Below, one piece after another: positions 7,964-16,878 of a stretch of 64,000 nucleotides of DNA. Under the pieces are notes generated by a model. It was not told the DNA's origin. It did no database searches and was given only the letters and a program-made list of their open reading frames with translations. Within the stretch, counting starts at the first letter, position 1. Every line of letters begins with the position of its first letter. The position numbers and the translations under genes are program-made. Source of the stretch: Natrinema saccharevitans (GTDB taxonomy: Archaea; Halobacteriota; Halobacteria; Halobacteriales; Natrialbaceae); the NCBI RefSeq assembly GCF_001953745.1, contig NZ_LWLN01000002.1:310001-374000 (forward strand), read 5' to 3'.

Positions 7964-8725
7964 ATGCAACTGTCGACCGCGCTCGGTCTCGGCGACCGAG
8001 CGCTCGTCGCGTTCGTCGGTGCCGGCGGGAAGAAGACCGCCATGCACCGACTCGCGATAGAGGGGCCCGAGCGGGGGTTGGACGTCGGGTTTACGACGAC
8101 GACACAGATGCCGCCACCCGATCTACCGCTAACGGTCACGAACGCCGAGCGACTGCCGGAGGCGCTTCTCGAAACTGAGCCATCGGTCGCGTTCGCGAGC
8201 CAATGGGTCTCCGACCCCGAACGGGTCGACCGAAAAGTTCGCGGCTTCGATCCGGAGCCGCTAACGTCGGTTCTCGACCGTGGGTTCGTCGACTGGCTCC
8301 TCGTCAAAGCCGACGGCGCTCGACGGCGGGAGTTCAAGGCCCCCGATACCAACGAGCCGGTCGTCCCCGACGAGGCGACCCACGTCGTCCCCGTGGCCTC
8401 CGTGCGTGCCGTCGGCGAACCGCTTTCGGAGACCGTCGTTCACCGTCCCGAACGCGTCGCCGCGATCGCCGACCTCTCCGTCGGGGACACGATCATGCCC
8501 GAAACGATCGGCACCGTGCTCGCCAGCCCCCGCGGAGGACTCCAGCACGTGCCGGACGATGCAGCTGTCATACCCGTGGTAAACAAGGCGGACGCACCGG
8601 CCCTCCAGGAGACGGCGCGAGCGGTACTCGAGCACGCGCTCGCGGAATCGGCTCGGTTTACCCGTGGCCTCGTGACGTCGTTCGAACGAGATGTCTGTCT
8701 TCCCGTCAAAAACGAGTCGGCGTGA
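7964..8725 (+). CDS. yqeC: YqeC: selenium-dependent molybdenum hydroxylase accessory protein
   Basis: A 253-residue protein with a P-loop-like 'VAFVGAGGKKTAMH' at residues 14-27, a central 'VKADGARRREFKAP' near 115, and 'VVNKADAP' near 206. This is the pattern of the YqeC family, whose members co-occur with SelD and YqeB in the selenium-dependent molybdenum hydroxylase trait. The biochemical activity is not established; nucleotide binding is likely. ATG 7964 is preferred because the 30 residues upstream in frame are unlike the family. It is divergent from tusA-selD (106-bp shared regulatory region) and followed by mocA 114 bp downstream. Confidence 0.85.
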   Translation: MQLSTALGLGDRALVAFVGAGGKKTAMHRLAIEGPERGLDVGFTTTTQMPPPDLPLTVTNAERLPEALLETEPSVAFASQWVSDPERVDRKVRGFDPEPLTSVLDRGFVDWLLVKADGARRREFKAPDTNEPVVPDEATHVVPVASVRAVGEPLSETVVHRPERVAAIADLSVGDTIMPETIGTVLASPRGGLQHVPDDAAVIPVVNKADAPALQETARAVLEHALAESARFTRGLVTSFERDVCLPVKNESA

Positions 8726-8839
8726 TAGATAATCGAACCATCGAAGACTCGTACCGCTTGAGCGTGCTCGCTCTCGGGCCCTCGTCGATCGAATTCGCAA
8801 CGGGAAAAGAACCAGTACGACCCGTCGTGAACTGGTCGT

Positions 8840-9484
8840 ATGGCAGATCGATCAGACGTGGCACGTAGTGGAGACGGATCGGATGGCGGTGATGGAGCCG
8901 ATACTATCGGCGGTGTAATCCTCGCCGCAGGGAAGGGGACCCGGTTCGAGGGAGGGAACAAACTTCTTGCGGACGTTGAGGGGACACCTATCGTGAGACG
9001 TGCGGCTGAGACGCTCTGTCAGTCGCGAGTCGACGATATCGTCGCCGTCGTCGGTCACGAGGCAGACCGTGTGGCGGCGGCTCTCGACGATCTCGATCTC
9101 TCAGTCAGGTACAACGAGAACTACGCAGCAGGACAGAGCGCGTCGGTCCGAATCGGCGCCGACGCCGCACGCGACGCAGGCTGGGACGCCGTCATCTTCA
9201 TGCTCGGAGATATGCCGTTCGTGCGTCCACCGACTGTCGACACGTTGTACACAGCGTACGCGACCGACGACGGGAGCATCGTCGTTCCAACGTACGAGGG
9301 ACGTCGTGGGAACCCCGTCCTGTTCGGTCGACAGCACTACGACACACTGTTGACCGTTTCCGGCGACCGAGGCGGCCGAGATCTCATTGAGAATCACGAA
9401 AACGCCGTGGTCGTCGACGTCGACGATCCGGGCGTGTCGAGAGACATCGATTCCCAGACGGATTTGGAGCGGTTCACCGACTGA
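8840..9484 (+). CDS. mocA: Molybdenum cofactor cytidylyltransferase (MocA-like)
   Basis: A 214-residue MobA/GlmU-type nucleotidyltransferase. After a Gly/Asp-rich 23-residue leader comes the nucleotide-binding 'VILAAGKGTRFEGGNK' (about 26-41). The metal-binding 'FMLGDMPFVRPP' follows near 120 and 'GRRGNPVLF' near 155. MocA transfers CMP to molybdopterin to form the cytosine dinucleotide cofactor used by xanthine-dehydrogenase-family enzymes. Location beside yqeC and upstream of moeA supports MocA over MobA. The GTP-preferring paralogue MobA cannot be fully excluded from motifs alone. Confidence 0.86.
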   Translation: MADRSDVARSGDGSDGGDGADTIGGVILAAGKGTRFEGGNKLLADVEGTPIVRRAAETLCQSRVDDIVAVVGHEADRVAAALDDLDLSVRYNENYAAGQSASVRIGADAARDAGWDAVIFMLGDMPFVRPPTVDTLYTAYATDDGSIVVPTYEGRRGNPVLFGRQHYDTLLTVSGDRGGRDLIENHENAVVVDVDDPGVSRDIDSQTDLERFTD

Positions 9485-9724
9485 TACCTCACCGGTGCGG
9501 AAAGCGAATTAACTCCCAACGGAATACGGCGAATCAGTATCAGGCGGAGGAGCGTTCAGGGCCCAAGTACCGATCACCGGCAGCGCGACCATTGTCTGAA
9601 TGTGCCAGGTATTGCCACGAACGTCTGGCAGTGTGTCAGTTCAAGCAACTATATACATCGATTTCGACTGTACCGTCAACAGCCGCGGATTCCGGGAAAC
9701 GGCCGGACTACAACCGTGGTGAGA

Positions 9725-9730
9725 GGAGAA
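9725..9730 (+). promoter_or_regulatory. Ribosome-binding site fixing the start of the HTH-acetyltransferase gene
   Basis: A purine-rich GAGGAGA-like stretch (about 9723-9730) lies 4-8 bases before ATG 9734. It supports that ATG over the more upstream in-frame ATG at 9602. Confidence 0.5.
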
Positions 9731-9733
9731 ACT

Positions 9734-10528
9734 ATGTGCGAAAATTCGAGTCCGACTGGTGCCGTGGTACGGCCGAACATCGCGTCGGTAACCGAAATCA
9801 CCAACGAGGAGCGACAGACCATCTACGAGTACGTCGTCGAACACGCTCCAGTTCGTACTCGTCGACTGCAAGAGGCACTGTACCCCAACGATAGACGCGC
9901 GATTGATCACCATCTAGCACTCCTCGAGCAAAACGGATTGTTGGTCGAGACTGACGACCGGGTCCGTGTGACTGCCGATCTGGCCCGCGTGGCGAAGCCG
10001 GAAACGGTCGGTCTCTCGAGTTTCGATTCACCCGTCGTATTTCGACCAGCGACCGAGGACAATCGTTCGGAACTGGTCAGCGTCATGCGATCGATGGCCG
10101 ACGAACAGCCGTCCGTCGAAACGGCGTCGACCGTGGCAACGGAGACGGACAATAGACCGCTCTACTGGCACGATTCAGCCGGCGAGTACGCAGTCTGCGT
10201 GGCGACCATCGACGACACGGTCTGTGGGTGGGTGCGCGTTGACGCGACGGCCAGAGCGCAAACCGCCCACACGGCGACGGTAACCGGTGGCGTCGTGGAA
10301 CCGCGACGCGAGGCGGGAATCGGGACCAGACTGTTGGCGTACGCTCGGCAGTGTGCCGACTGCTGTGGCTACGAGAAACTGTATCAGCATCTTCCCGCCG
10401 CGAACCAGCGGGGAATTGACTTTCTCGTCAATCGGGGCTGGACCGTCGAAGCGACGTGGGACGACCACTACCTACTGGACGGGTCTTACGTGGACGATGT
10501 GATTCTGTCCGCTGCGGTCGATCGGTGA
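9734..10528 (+). CDS. HTH-GNAT fusion: winged-helix DNA-binding protein with acetyltransferase domain
   Basis: A 264-residue protein. Residues about 20-85 form an ArsR-like winged helix ('TNEERQTIYEYVVEHAPVRT', then 'HHLALLEQNGLLVETDDRVRV'). Residues about 105-260 match a GNAT acetyltransferase core ('VVEPRREAGIGTRLLAYARQC', then 'NQRGIDFLVNRGWTVEATWD'). It probably binds DNA with activity tuned by acyl-CoA or acetylation; the target is unknown. It lies 250 bp downstream of mocA and faces the converging adenine deaminase gene, so it is a candidate regulator of the purine/molybdenum island. Confidence 0.75.
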   Translation: MCENSSPTGAVVRPNIASVTEITNEERQTIYEYVVEHAPVRTRRLQEALYPNDRRAIDHHLALLEQNGLLVETDDRVRVTADLARVAKPETVGLSSFDSPVVFRPATEDNRSELVSVMRSMADEQPSVETASTVATETDNRPLYWHDSAGEYAVCVATIDDTVCGWVRVDATARAQTAHTATVTGGVVEPRREAGIGTRLLAYARQCADCCGYEKLYQHLPAANQRGIDFLVNRGWTVEATWDDHYLLDGSYVDDVILSAAVDR

Positions 10529-10539
10529 ACGACGGTGCA

Positions 10540-12276
10540 TCAGGGCTCACTGACGCTATCGTCGGGAATCGACCGCCGGTCGGCATCAGGGCCCTGTTCT
10601 TCGGTGTGCTCCGACACCGTCACGTCCACGTACTTGCCGTCCGTAACGTCTACGAGGCCATTGTTTGTGAGCCGATACGTCGGAATCACCTCGAGGGCGA
10701 GGAAGGAAAGTTCCATCAGTCCGGTTTCGGCCATCCCGAGCCGCGCAGCGTGGGACTCTACGGTTTCGAACTGTTCGTAGACGGTTTCTATCGGCTCGCT
10801 CGACATCAGGCCCGCGACCGGAAGCGCGAGCGAAGCGAACTCGTCATCGACGGGATCGTACGCGACGACGCCGCCGTCTAACTCCTTGAGTTTGTTCGCG
10901 ACGGCTGCCATGGCTGTGTAATCAGCGCCGGCAACGACGCAGTTGTGCGCGTCGTGAGCGATCGTCGACCCGACAGCACCGCGGTCGAGTCCGAGTCCGT
11001 GAACGAAGCCGCGGCCGATCCCTTCCTTCCCGCCGTGTCGTTCGATGACTGCGAGCGAGAGTAGATCTTCGTTCGGCTTCGGCGTCAGAGTGCCGTCACG
11101 CACGGGAACCTCGGCTATCATAGGCTCGGTCTGGAGGCCGCCGACGGCGTCGATGACACGGACGTGCGCGCCGCGACCGTGACCGTCGGGAGCCGTGATC
11201 GCGAGGTCCGGCGCTGAGACCGAGGGGAACTCGACCGTGTCCGTCGGAATGTTGGTCGGTGAAGGAGTGTGCCCATCCTCCGTCGGATTCAGCTCACCGT
11301 CGATGAGTACGTCGTCGACGCGCCAGGAGTCCAGTTCCTCGAGCAACACGAGGTCCGCCGGTGCTCCCGGTTCTACCTTCCCGAACGGTAGATCGTAATT
11401 CTCCGCCGTATTGATCGTCGCCATCTGTACCGCCTCGACCGGATCTGCCCCTTCCTGGATCGCTTTCCGGACCGCGAAGTCGATCCCGCCTCGATCGACG
11501 ATGTCCGTGACTTCACGATCGTCCGTACAGAGTGAGAGCCGGCGAGTGTCGATCTCTTCGGTAAGCGGCAGGAGCTCGGCGAGATTCTTGCTGGAGGATC
11601 CCTCGCGCAGGTAGACGTGGAGACCGACATCGGCTTTCTCCCGAGCCTCGGCGAGCGTGATACTCTCATGGTCGTTGTCCAGATACCGTGCGGCCTCCTG
11701 GAGGTCGTCGCCCGTGACCCGTGGCATGTGACCGTCGACGGTCAGTCCGCGCTCCCGTGCGGCGCGAACCTTCGCGTGGACGTCCTTCTCCCCCGCGAGC
11801 AACCCGGGGATGTCCATTACTTCGCCGAGCGCGACGACGTTCGGTTCCTCGAGCAGGGCCGTCACCATATCGGGAGGAAGCGTTGCCCCGCCGTCTTGGA
11901 GGTCCGACGCTGGGACGCTGGAAGGGACGGTGAAGCGGGCCTTCAACGGCGTCTGTTCAGCGTCTTGGATGACTGCGCGGACGCCCGTGGCACCGATCAC
12001 GTTCGCTATTTCGTGGGGGTCGTGTACGACGCTCGTCACGCCGTTAGGAACGACCGCGTCCGCGTACTGTGGCAGCGTCACCATGCTCGACTCGACGTGC
12101 ATGTGTGCGTCGATGAGGCCGGGCGCGATGTAGTTCGCGTGGAGTTCGCGCTCGGCGGGACGTTCGTCCAGCGCAACGATGGCCCCGCCGTCTATTGCCA
12201 CGGGGCGCTCCTCCAAATTGCCGGTGTTCACGTTGACCAGCGTTCCCCGGACGAGCGTGTCGACGGACTGGGTCAC
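10540..12276 (-). CDS. ade: Adenine deaminase
   Basis: A 578-residue amidohydrolase-superfamily enzyme converting adenine to hypoxanthine and ammonia. Metal ligands are visible in 'GLIDAHMHVESSM' near residue 53, 'VDGHMPRV' near 181 and 'LCTDDREVTD' near 247. The C-terminal Ade-specific domain ('LGLDRGAVGSTIAHDAHN') is present and the length is typical. The start is GTG 12276 ('MTQSVDTLVRGTLVNV'). It supplies hypoxanthine for the xanthine-dehydrogenase-type enzyme; an NCS2 permease gene lies directly upstream on the same strand. Confidence 0.95.
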   Translation of the reverse strand: MTQSVDTLVRGTLVNVNTGNLEERPVAIDGGAIVALDERPAERELHANYIAPGLIDAHMHVESSMVTLPQYADAVVPNGVTSVVHDPHEIANVIGATGVRAVIQDAEQTPLKARFTVPSSVPASDLQDGGATLPPDMVTALLEEPNVVALGEVMDIPGLLAGEKDVHAKVRAARERGLTVDGHMPRVTGDDLQEAARYLDNDHESITLAEAREKADVGLHVYLREGSSSKNLAELLPLTEEIDTRRLSLCTDDREVTDIVDRGGIDFAVRKAIQEGADPVEAVQMATINTAENYDLPFGKVEPGAPADLVLLEELDSWRVDDVLIDGELNPTEDGHTPSPTNIPTDTVEFPSVSAPDLAITAPDGHGRGAHVRVIDAVGGLQTEPMIAEVPVRDGTLTPKPNEDLLSLAVIERHGGKEGIGRGFVHGLGLDRGAVGSTIAHDAHNCVVAGADYTAMAAVANKLKELDGGVVAYDPVDDEFASLALPVAGLMSSEPIETVYEQFETVESHAARLGMAETGLMELSFLALEVIPTYRLTNNGLVDVTDGKYVDVTVSEHTEEQGPDADRRSIPDDSVSEP

Positions 12277-12535
12277 GAGAGAGTCGCCTCCTTGTAGGTT
12301 TTCTCAGCCGCTGCATCCTCGCGGAACCGATGTCGGGTCCGGTCGCTACGTGCGTAGCTATTGCACCACATAGTGGCACGTCCAGTTCAATCACAAAATA
12401 GTTTGTTATGGTGTGACATGCCATTCCGGGATCAGAGGTGAAGCGTGAGAATCTAGCTATTCAACACCGCGAACACACGGCATCCCGGTACTACTCCGAA
12501 GTCAGGTTCCCGTTTCGGAATGGAAGAGTCTCGAG

Positions 12536-13918
12536 TTAATCTTCGGAGGAGCCGACTGCGTCGGCCCCCAGACCCTCGTCGAGATCGCCCGTCGCCGCCT
12601 CGTCGATGTCGGTGTCCGCCTCGCGCGGAACCAGCGTATTGAGAAGGATCGCCGAAATGGCGGTCACGATTATCGCGTTCCCGAAGAAGATATTCGCCTC
12701 GTCAGGTAGCGCACTGAGCGCATCCGGCCGGACCTCGACGCCCAGTCCAGCGCCGATCGAGGTTGCGATGATAACCATGTTCCGCCGGTTCATGCGTTCG
12801 TTCAGGAAGATGAGACGAAGGCCGCTCGCCATCACCATACCGAACATGACCAACACCGCACCGCCGAGCACCGCACTCGGAATCGTCGTCACGACGGCAC
12901 TGACCTTCGGAATGAAACCGAGAACGAGCAGCACGGCCCCGCTGACGCCGACGACGTAACGACTCATGACGCCCGTGAAGTTGATGAGGCCGACGTTCTG
13001 TGAGAACGTGGTCAGCGGGAATGCGCCGAATAGTGCACCGATCGAGCTACCGATCCCGTCGACGAAGAGGCCGCCCGTCACCTCGTCTTCGTCGGGGGTG
13101 CGACCCTCGGCGGCCGTGATGCCGGAGATGTCCCCGACGGATTCGATGGCTGCCGTGATGTGTAGGGCGGTGAACGTCAGAATGGCGACCGGCTCGAAGG
13201 AGAACCCGAACCGACCAGGGACGGGAACGGCGAACCAGCTCGCGTCCGCGACCGGCGAGAAGTCGACGACCCCCATGGTGATTGCAGCGATGTACCCGAC
13301 CAGGAGGCCGAACAGGATACTCAGTATCCGCAAGGGACCATCCGTGAAAAGATTCAGGCCGACGGTGACGGCGAGGACGAGGAGCCCCAGACCCAGGTTA
13401 TGGTACGCGCCGTAGTCGGAGGCACCAGCGCCACCTGCCAGGTAATCCATTCCCACCGGAATCAGGTAGAGGCCGATGATCATAACGATGAGGCCAGTCA
13501 CCAGTGGCGGGAAGAATTTTTTGACCCGCTTGAACTGCCATCCGATCAGCACCTCTACCAGCGCCGCGATGACGATCGCGCCGAAGACGGCGTCGAGCCC
13601 GTACTGGCTCCCGATAGCTGTCGCCGCGCCGACGAACGCGAAGCTCGTACCCATAACGATGGGTAACCGGGCCCCCACGGGACCGATCGGGAACACCTGC
13701 ACGAGCGTTGCGAGTCCCGAGAACACGAGCACCATCTGTACCAGGAAGGCTGTGTCGGCCGAACCGACTCCGACCCCCCCTCCGACGATGAGCGCCACCG
13801 CCGTCGCCGGAACGATCATGGCCGCTACGTGCTGGACACCGAGAAAGAGCGCCTTGATCGCCGGTGGTTTGTCTTCCAATCCGTACGCCAGTTCGATGGA
13901 ACCGTCTCTCTCTGACAT
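12536..13918 (-). CDS. NCS2/NAT-family nucleobase (xanthine/uracil-type) permease
   Basis: A 460-residue integral membrane protein with about 12-14 predicted membrane segments. It carries the NAT signature 'SQNVGLINFTGVMSRYV' near residue 305 and the conserved acidic 'HITAAIESVGDISGI' near 245. The family imports xanthine, urate or uracil with protons or sodium. ATG 13918 is used ('MSERDGSIELAYGLEDKPP'); a further 22 in-frame residues upstream are unlike the family. An acidic C-terminal tail of about 30 residues is haloarchaeal style. Together with adenine deaminase it suggests uptake of purines for catabolism. Confidence 0.9.
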   Translation of the reverse strand: MSERDGSIELAYGLEDKPPAIKALFLGVQHVAAMIVPATAVALIVGGGVGVGSADTAFLVQMVLVFSGLATLVQVFPIGPVGARLPIVMGTSFAFVGAATAIGSQYGLDAVFGAIVIAALVEVLIGWQFKRVKKFFPPLVTGLIVMIIGLYLIPVGMDYLAGGAGASDYGAYHNLGLGLLVLAVTVGLNLFTDGPLRILSILFGLLVGYIAAITMGVVDFSPVADASWFAVPVPGRFGFSFEPVAILTFTALHITAAIESVGDISGITAAEGRTPDEDEVTGGLFVDGIGSSIGALFGAFPLTTFSQNVGLINFTGVMSRYVVGVSGAVLLVLGFIPKVSAVVTTIPSAVLGGAVLVMFGMVMASGLRLIFLNERMNRRNMVIIATSIGAGLGVEVRPDALSALPDEANIFFGNAIIVTAISAILLNTLVPREADTDIDEAATGDLDEGLGADAVGSSED

Positions 13919-13939
13919 GTGCTGTCGATTCGCATAGAC

Positions 13940-13985
13940 ATGGGTTTCGCATAAATAACTTATTAAATATATATTTTCGTACATA
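13940..13985. promoter_or_regulatory. AT-rich promoter region between purine permease and moeA
   Basis: A strongly AT-rich block (for example 'TTATTAAATATATATTTTCG', about 13959-13978) lies 20-65 bp upstream of the permease start on the minus strand. It is the best TATA candidate for that gene. A second gene, moeA, diverges 290 bp away and probably has its own promoter near 14185-14200 ('TGATAAAATACCC'). Confidence 0.45.
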
Positions 13986-14208
13986 AGTTCTCTCTGTGTT
14001 TAGATGGCGGTCTGGCACGTCGAAACCATGCGAATGGTCAAATAATGTACGTCAACTAGAAACAACCCTGAAGGGTATAACAGCAACTGACCAGTCATTT
14101 GTCGGTCTGTTCTCCCGTTATGAGGAACGGCTCCCGTTCGGAGAGCGTTCCAGTTCACCTGAAAAAACGGACGAAAGGGGTTTGTGATAAAATACCCAAC
14201 CCATCGTT

Positions 14209-15429
14209 ATGGCACACGACCACGAATCGATGCTATCTCGTTCCGAGGCCGTGCGAGAGGTTCTCGACGTCCGCGACCGGGCGCTGTCGAACCGCGAGCC
14301 GAGTGAATCGAGCGTTAGAGACGGTGTAGCCAAACGGTTTCTCGCAGAGTCGATAACTGCTCCCCGAGACGTTCCGCCTCACGACCACGCGACCATGGAC
14401 GGATTCGCCGTCGACGCGACCGAGTCGTACCCCCTCACAGTCAGTGACGGAGAGGTATTTCCGGAGGACGAGCCCCCGTCGCTAGCGGCCGGGGAAGCTG
14501 TCCGCATCGCCACAGGGGCACCGCTCCCAGAGCGCGCAAACGCCGTGCTCAAAATCGAGGAAGCGTCCGTCGAAGCGGGTGAACTCAGGGGGAGCAGCAT
14601 CGAACCGGGTACGTATACTTACGAACGGGGGAGCAACGTGTCTGCTGGTGACGTGCTATTTCGGTCCGGAGAGCGGATTTCCGCGAAAGATCTGATTCTG
14701 CTCAGAGACCTCGGTATCGAACGCGTCAGCGTATACGACCCCTTCTCCACAGGGTTACTGGCTACTGGATCCGAGATTCACGAGGAAAAGGCCGCTGACC
14801 TCGACTCCCCGATGCTGGCCGCGCTCGTCCGTTCGTGGGGGCACACCGCCACCATCGAGGGAACAGTTCCCGACGAATACGAGAAGACGAGGGACCGAAT
14901 CGCACAGTTGGCCGACGAACACGAGGTGATCATCACGACTGGCGGAACGAGCGTCGGCAAGAAGGACTACGTTATCCGTGCCCTGGAGGCGTTGGGCGAG
15001 GTAACGTTCCATCGCGTCCGGATTCGTCCCGGCAAACCGATCGCAGTCGCACGACTCCCCGATCACGACGCGGTCGCCTTCGCGATTCCGGGAAAGCCAG
15101 TCGGCGCGCACACGGTTGCGACACTCGTCATGCGTTCGTTCTTCGTCGGCGAGACGGAGCCGCTATCGACGATCGAGGCGACCCTCACGTGCGACGTCGG
15201 TATCGGGACGAGTGGCTTCGAGTACGCTGTGCCGGTTACGTTGGACGAAGGGGACGCCGTTCCCCTGGGCCACGTCGACTCTCCGCTCGAGGTCTACGAT
15301 GAGACGTTCGATCCTAGCGTTCTCTCCTCCAGTACGCGTGCGACGCGAGCTGACGGCATCGTCCTCGCAGAGTCCGATCTGTCGACGGGGGAGTCGGTCC
15401 GCGTGATCCCGTATTCGGTGCTCGAATAG
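14209..15429 (+). CDS. moeA: Molybdopterin molybdotransferase MoeA
   Basis: A 406-residue protein inserting molybdenum into adenylylated molybdopterin. Motifs: 'PPHDHATMDGFAVDA' near residue 56, 'IATGAPLPERANAVLKIEEA' near 100, 'LLATGSEI' near 182, 'IITTGGTSVGKKDYV' near 242 and 'FAIPGKPVGAH' near 290. Canonical MoeA has 'PGNPVS' at that last position, so PGKPVG is a variant. Order and length match archaeal MoeA. Its presence within the Mo-hydroxylase island, besides any housekeeping copy, suggests a dedicated enzyme. Confidence 0.9.
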   Translation: MAHDHESMLSRSEAVREVLDVRDRALSNREPSESSVRDGVAKRFLAESITAPRDVPPHDHATMDGFAVDATESYPLTVSDGEVFPEDEPPSLAAGEAVRIATGAPLPERANAVLKIEEASVEAGELRGSSIEPGTYTYERGSNVSAGDVLFRSGERISAKDLILLRDLGIERVSVYDPFSTGLLATGSEIHEEKAADLDSPMLAALVRSWGHTATIEGTVPDEYEKTRDRIAQLADEHEVIITTGGTSVGKKDYVIRALEALGEVTFHRVRIRPGKPIAVARLPDHDAVAFAIPGKPVGAHTVATLVMRSFFVGETEPLSTIEATLTCDVGIGTSGFEYAVPVTLDEGDAVPLGHVDSPLEVYDETFDPSVLSSSTRATRADGIVLAESDLSTGESVRVIPYSVLE

Positions 15430-15459
15430 CCGACCGGAGTCTCCGGAATCGCCGTGTTA

Positions 15460-16741
15460 CTATCGGCGACCAAACGCGAGCAACACGAGTACACCGCCGA
15501 CGAGCGACGCCATTCCACAGCACAACAACAAGAAGCGATAGCCGGTCACCGGTTCGTCGAACGCGGTGCTCACAATCCCGGTGAACGTTATCGGGCCGAC
15601 AGTCTGTCCGAGCCAGAGCATACTCGTCAGGACGCCCAGCATGCTCGCGCGGAATTGGCTCGAAACGAGACCGACGACGGACGTATCGAGAGACGGCATC
15701 ACGAGTCCGAACCCAAGACTGAAACAGAGCAACATCGCGCCGATCAGTACCGGCGTGGACGCGGCCCAGACGTCGAGGAGGCTCACACCGAATCCGACGA
15801 ACCTGAGGGGGATCAGTTCCTTCGGATCGAGGGAACGAGAGATACGTCCGTACTGCGACGCCACGGTCTCGTTGGCGATGGAAACCATACTGAATAGTAT
15901 CCCGATCTGTCCGGCGGAAAGGCCGTGAACATCGCTTAGAAGTAACGAGAGCACGGTTAGAATACCGCCGTAGAACAGGAAAAACGTGAGAAAGGCGACG
16001 GCTCAGAGGGCGAGTGCTCGCGGGACGAGGGCTGCGGAGAGCACTCGAGAAACGTACGTTCTAATCGTAGGCGGATCTTCTATTGACGGTTCCTCGAGCG
16101 TGAACAGCGCGATACACCCGACCACTATAGTAGCCGCTGAAAGTCGTTGCACACTTGATCGCACGACTGCGCTGCGATCAGTGTGTAAATCGTTTCAGCG
16201 GCTACTATAGACTGAGTCCGAAGAACGCGAACGGGACGTTCCAGCGGATGGCGGCTAACGCGCCACCGAGTAGCGGATACGTGGCGGCACCGATGCCGAT
16301 GGAGCTACTGTTTATGTCCATGACCCTGTTCCGTCGTTCGCCGCCGTAGAAGTCGCCGATAAGCGTTATCGCCAGCATCATCAGCCCGCTTCCACCGATT
16401 CCCTGTAGCAAACGAAGGGCTAGTACGCCGCGAAACGAGGGACCGAGAGCGATGCCGCCGCCAGCGAGGCCGAAGAGAAGCAAGAGGGGAAGAACGACCG
16501 TTCGGCGTCCCAGTCGATCAGATAGTAGCCCGATAAACGGCGTCAAGATCACACCGGGGAGTGTATACGCTGTAATTACGAGGCCAATTTGCGTGTCGCT
16601 GATCCCGAACACAGCACGGAGATCCGGTAGAATGGGACTGATCAGTGGAACGCCTATCACTCCGATAAGCGAACACGCCAGAACCGTCTGCAAGCTGGTG
16701 GACGACCAAGGAACGTCTCCGTGTGCTCGGTGGGAAGTCAT
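15460..16741 (-). pseudogene. MFS transporter, broken by a MITE and an in-frame stop
   Basis: The N-terminal half is read from ATG 16741 to 16210 ('CSLIGVIGVPLISPILPDL', then 'GLLSDRLGRRTVV'). It is a typical major facilitator with the loop 2-3 motif. An 80-bp MITE at 16126-16209 interrupts it. Removing the element and one TA copy rejoins the frame perfectly (...FFGLSLVVGCIALF...), and the C-terminal half continues to 15460. A second lesion, an in-frame TGA at 16003-16005 ('RALAL*AVAFLTFF'), would still truncate the protein. The substrate is unknown; the position between moeA and the AzgA-type permease suggests a purine-related exporter. Confidence 0.85.
16126..16209. repeat. MITE copy A (80 bp plus TA duplication)
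   Basis: Starts TAGTAGCCGCTGAAAG and ends TTTCAGCGGCTACTA. The two arms are inverted repeats over most of their length, flanked by TA on both sides. It is inserted in the MFS gene. See the MITE findings for the family. Confidence 0.92.
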
Positions 16742-16878
16742 CAGTAATGTGGACAGTCGGTACAGCCGTGATCGCGAGCCGACGCTAATCGATTTTCGTC
16801 TCTCCAGTAGCAATACTGTCCTTCCCAGACTATCTGGGTTGCAGTACCGCCCTCGTCACTCGGAATGAGTGATGGTCG

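Noticed and set aside
16003-16005. In-frame TGA in the MFS gene of a selD-containing region, as a possible selenocysteine codon
   Set aside because: The gene is also broken by a MITE, the position is in a membrane helix of a transporter, and no Sec-decoding genes or SECIS-like structure are apparent. A nonsense mutation is the simpler reading.
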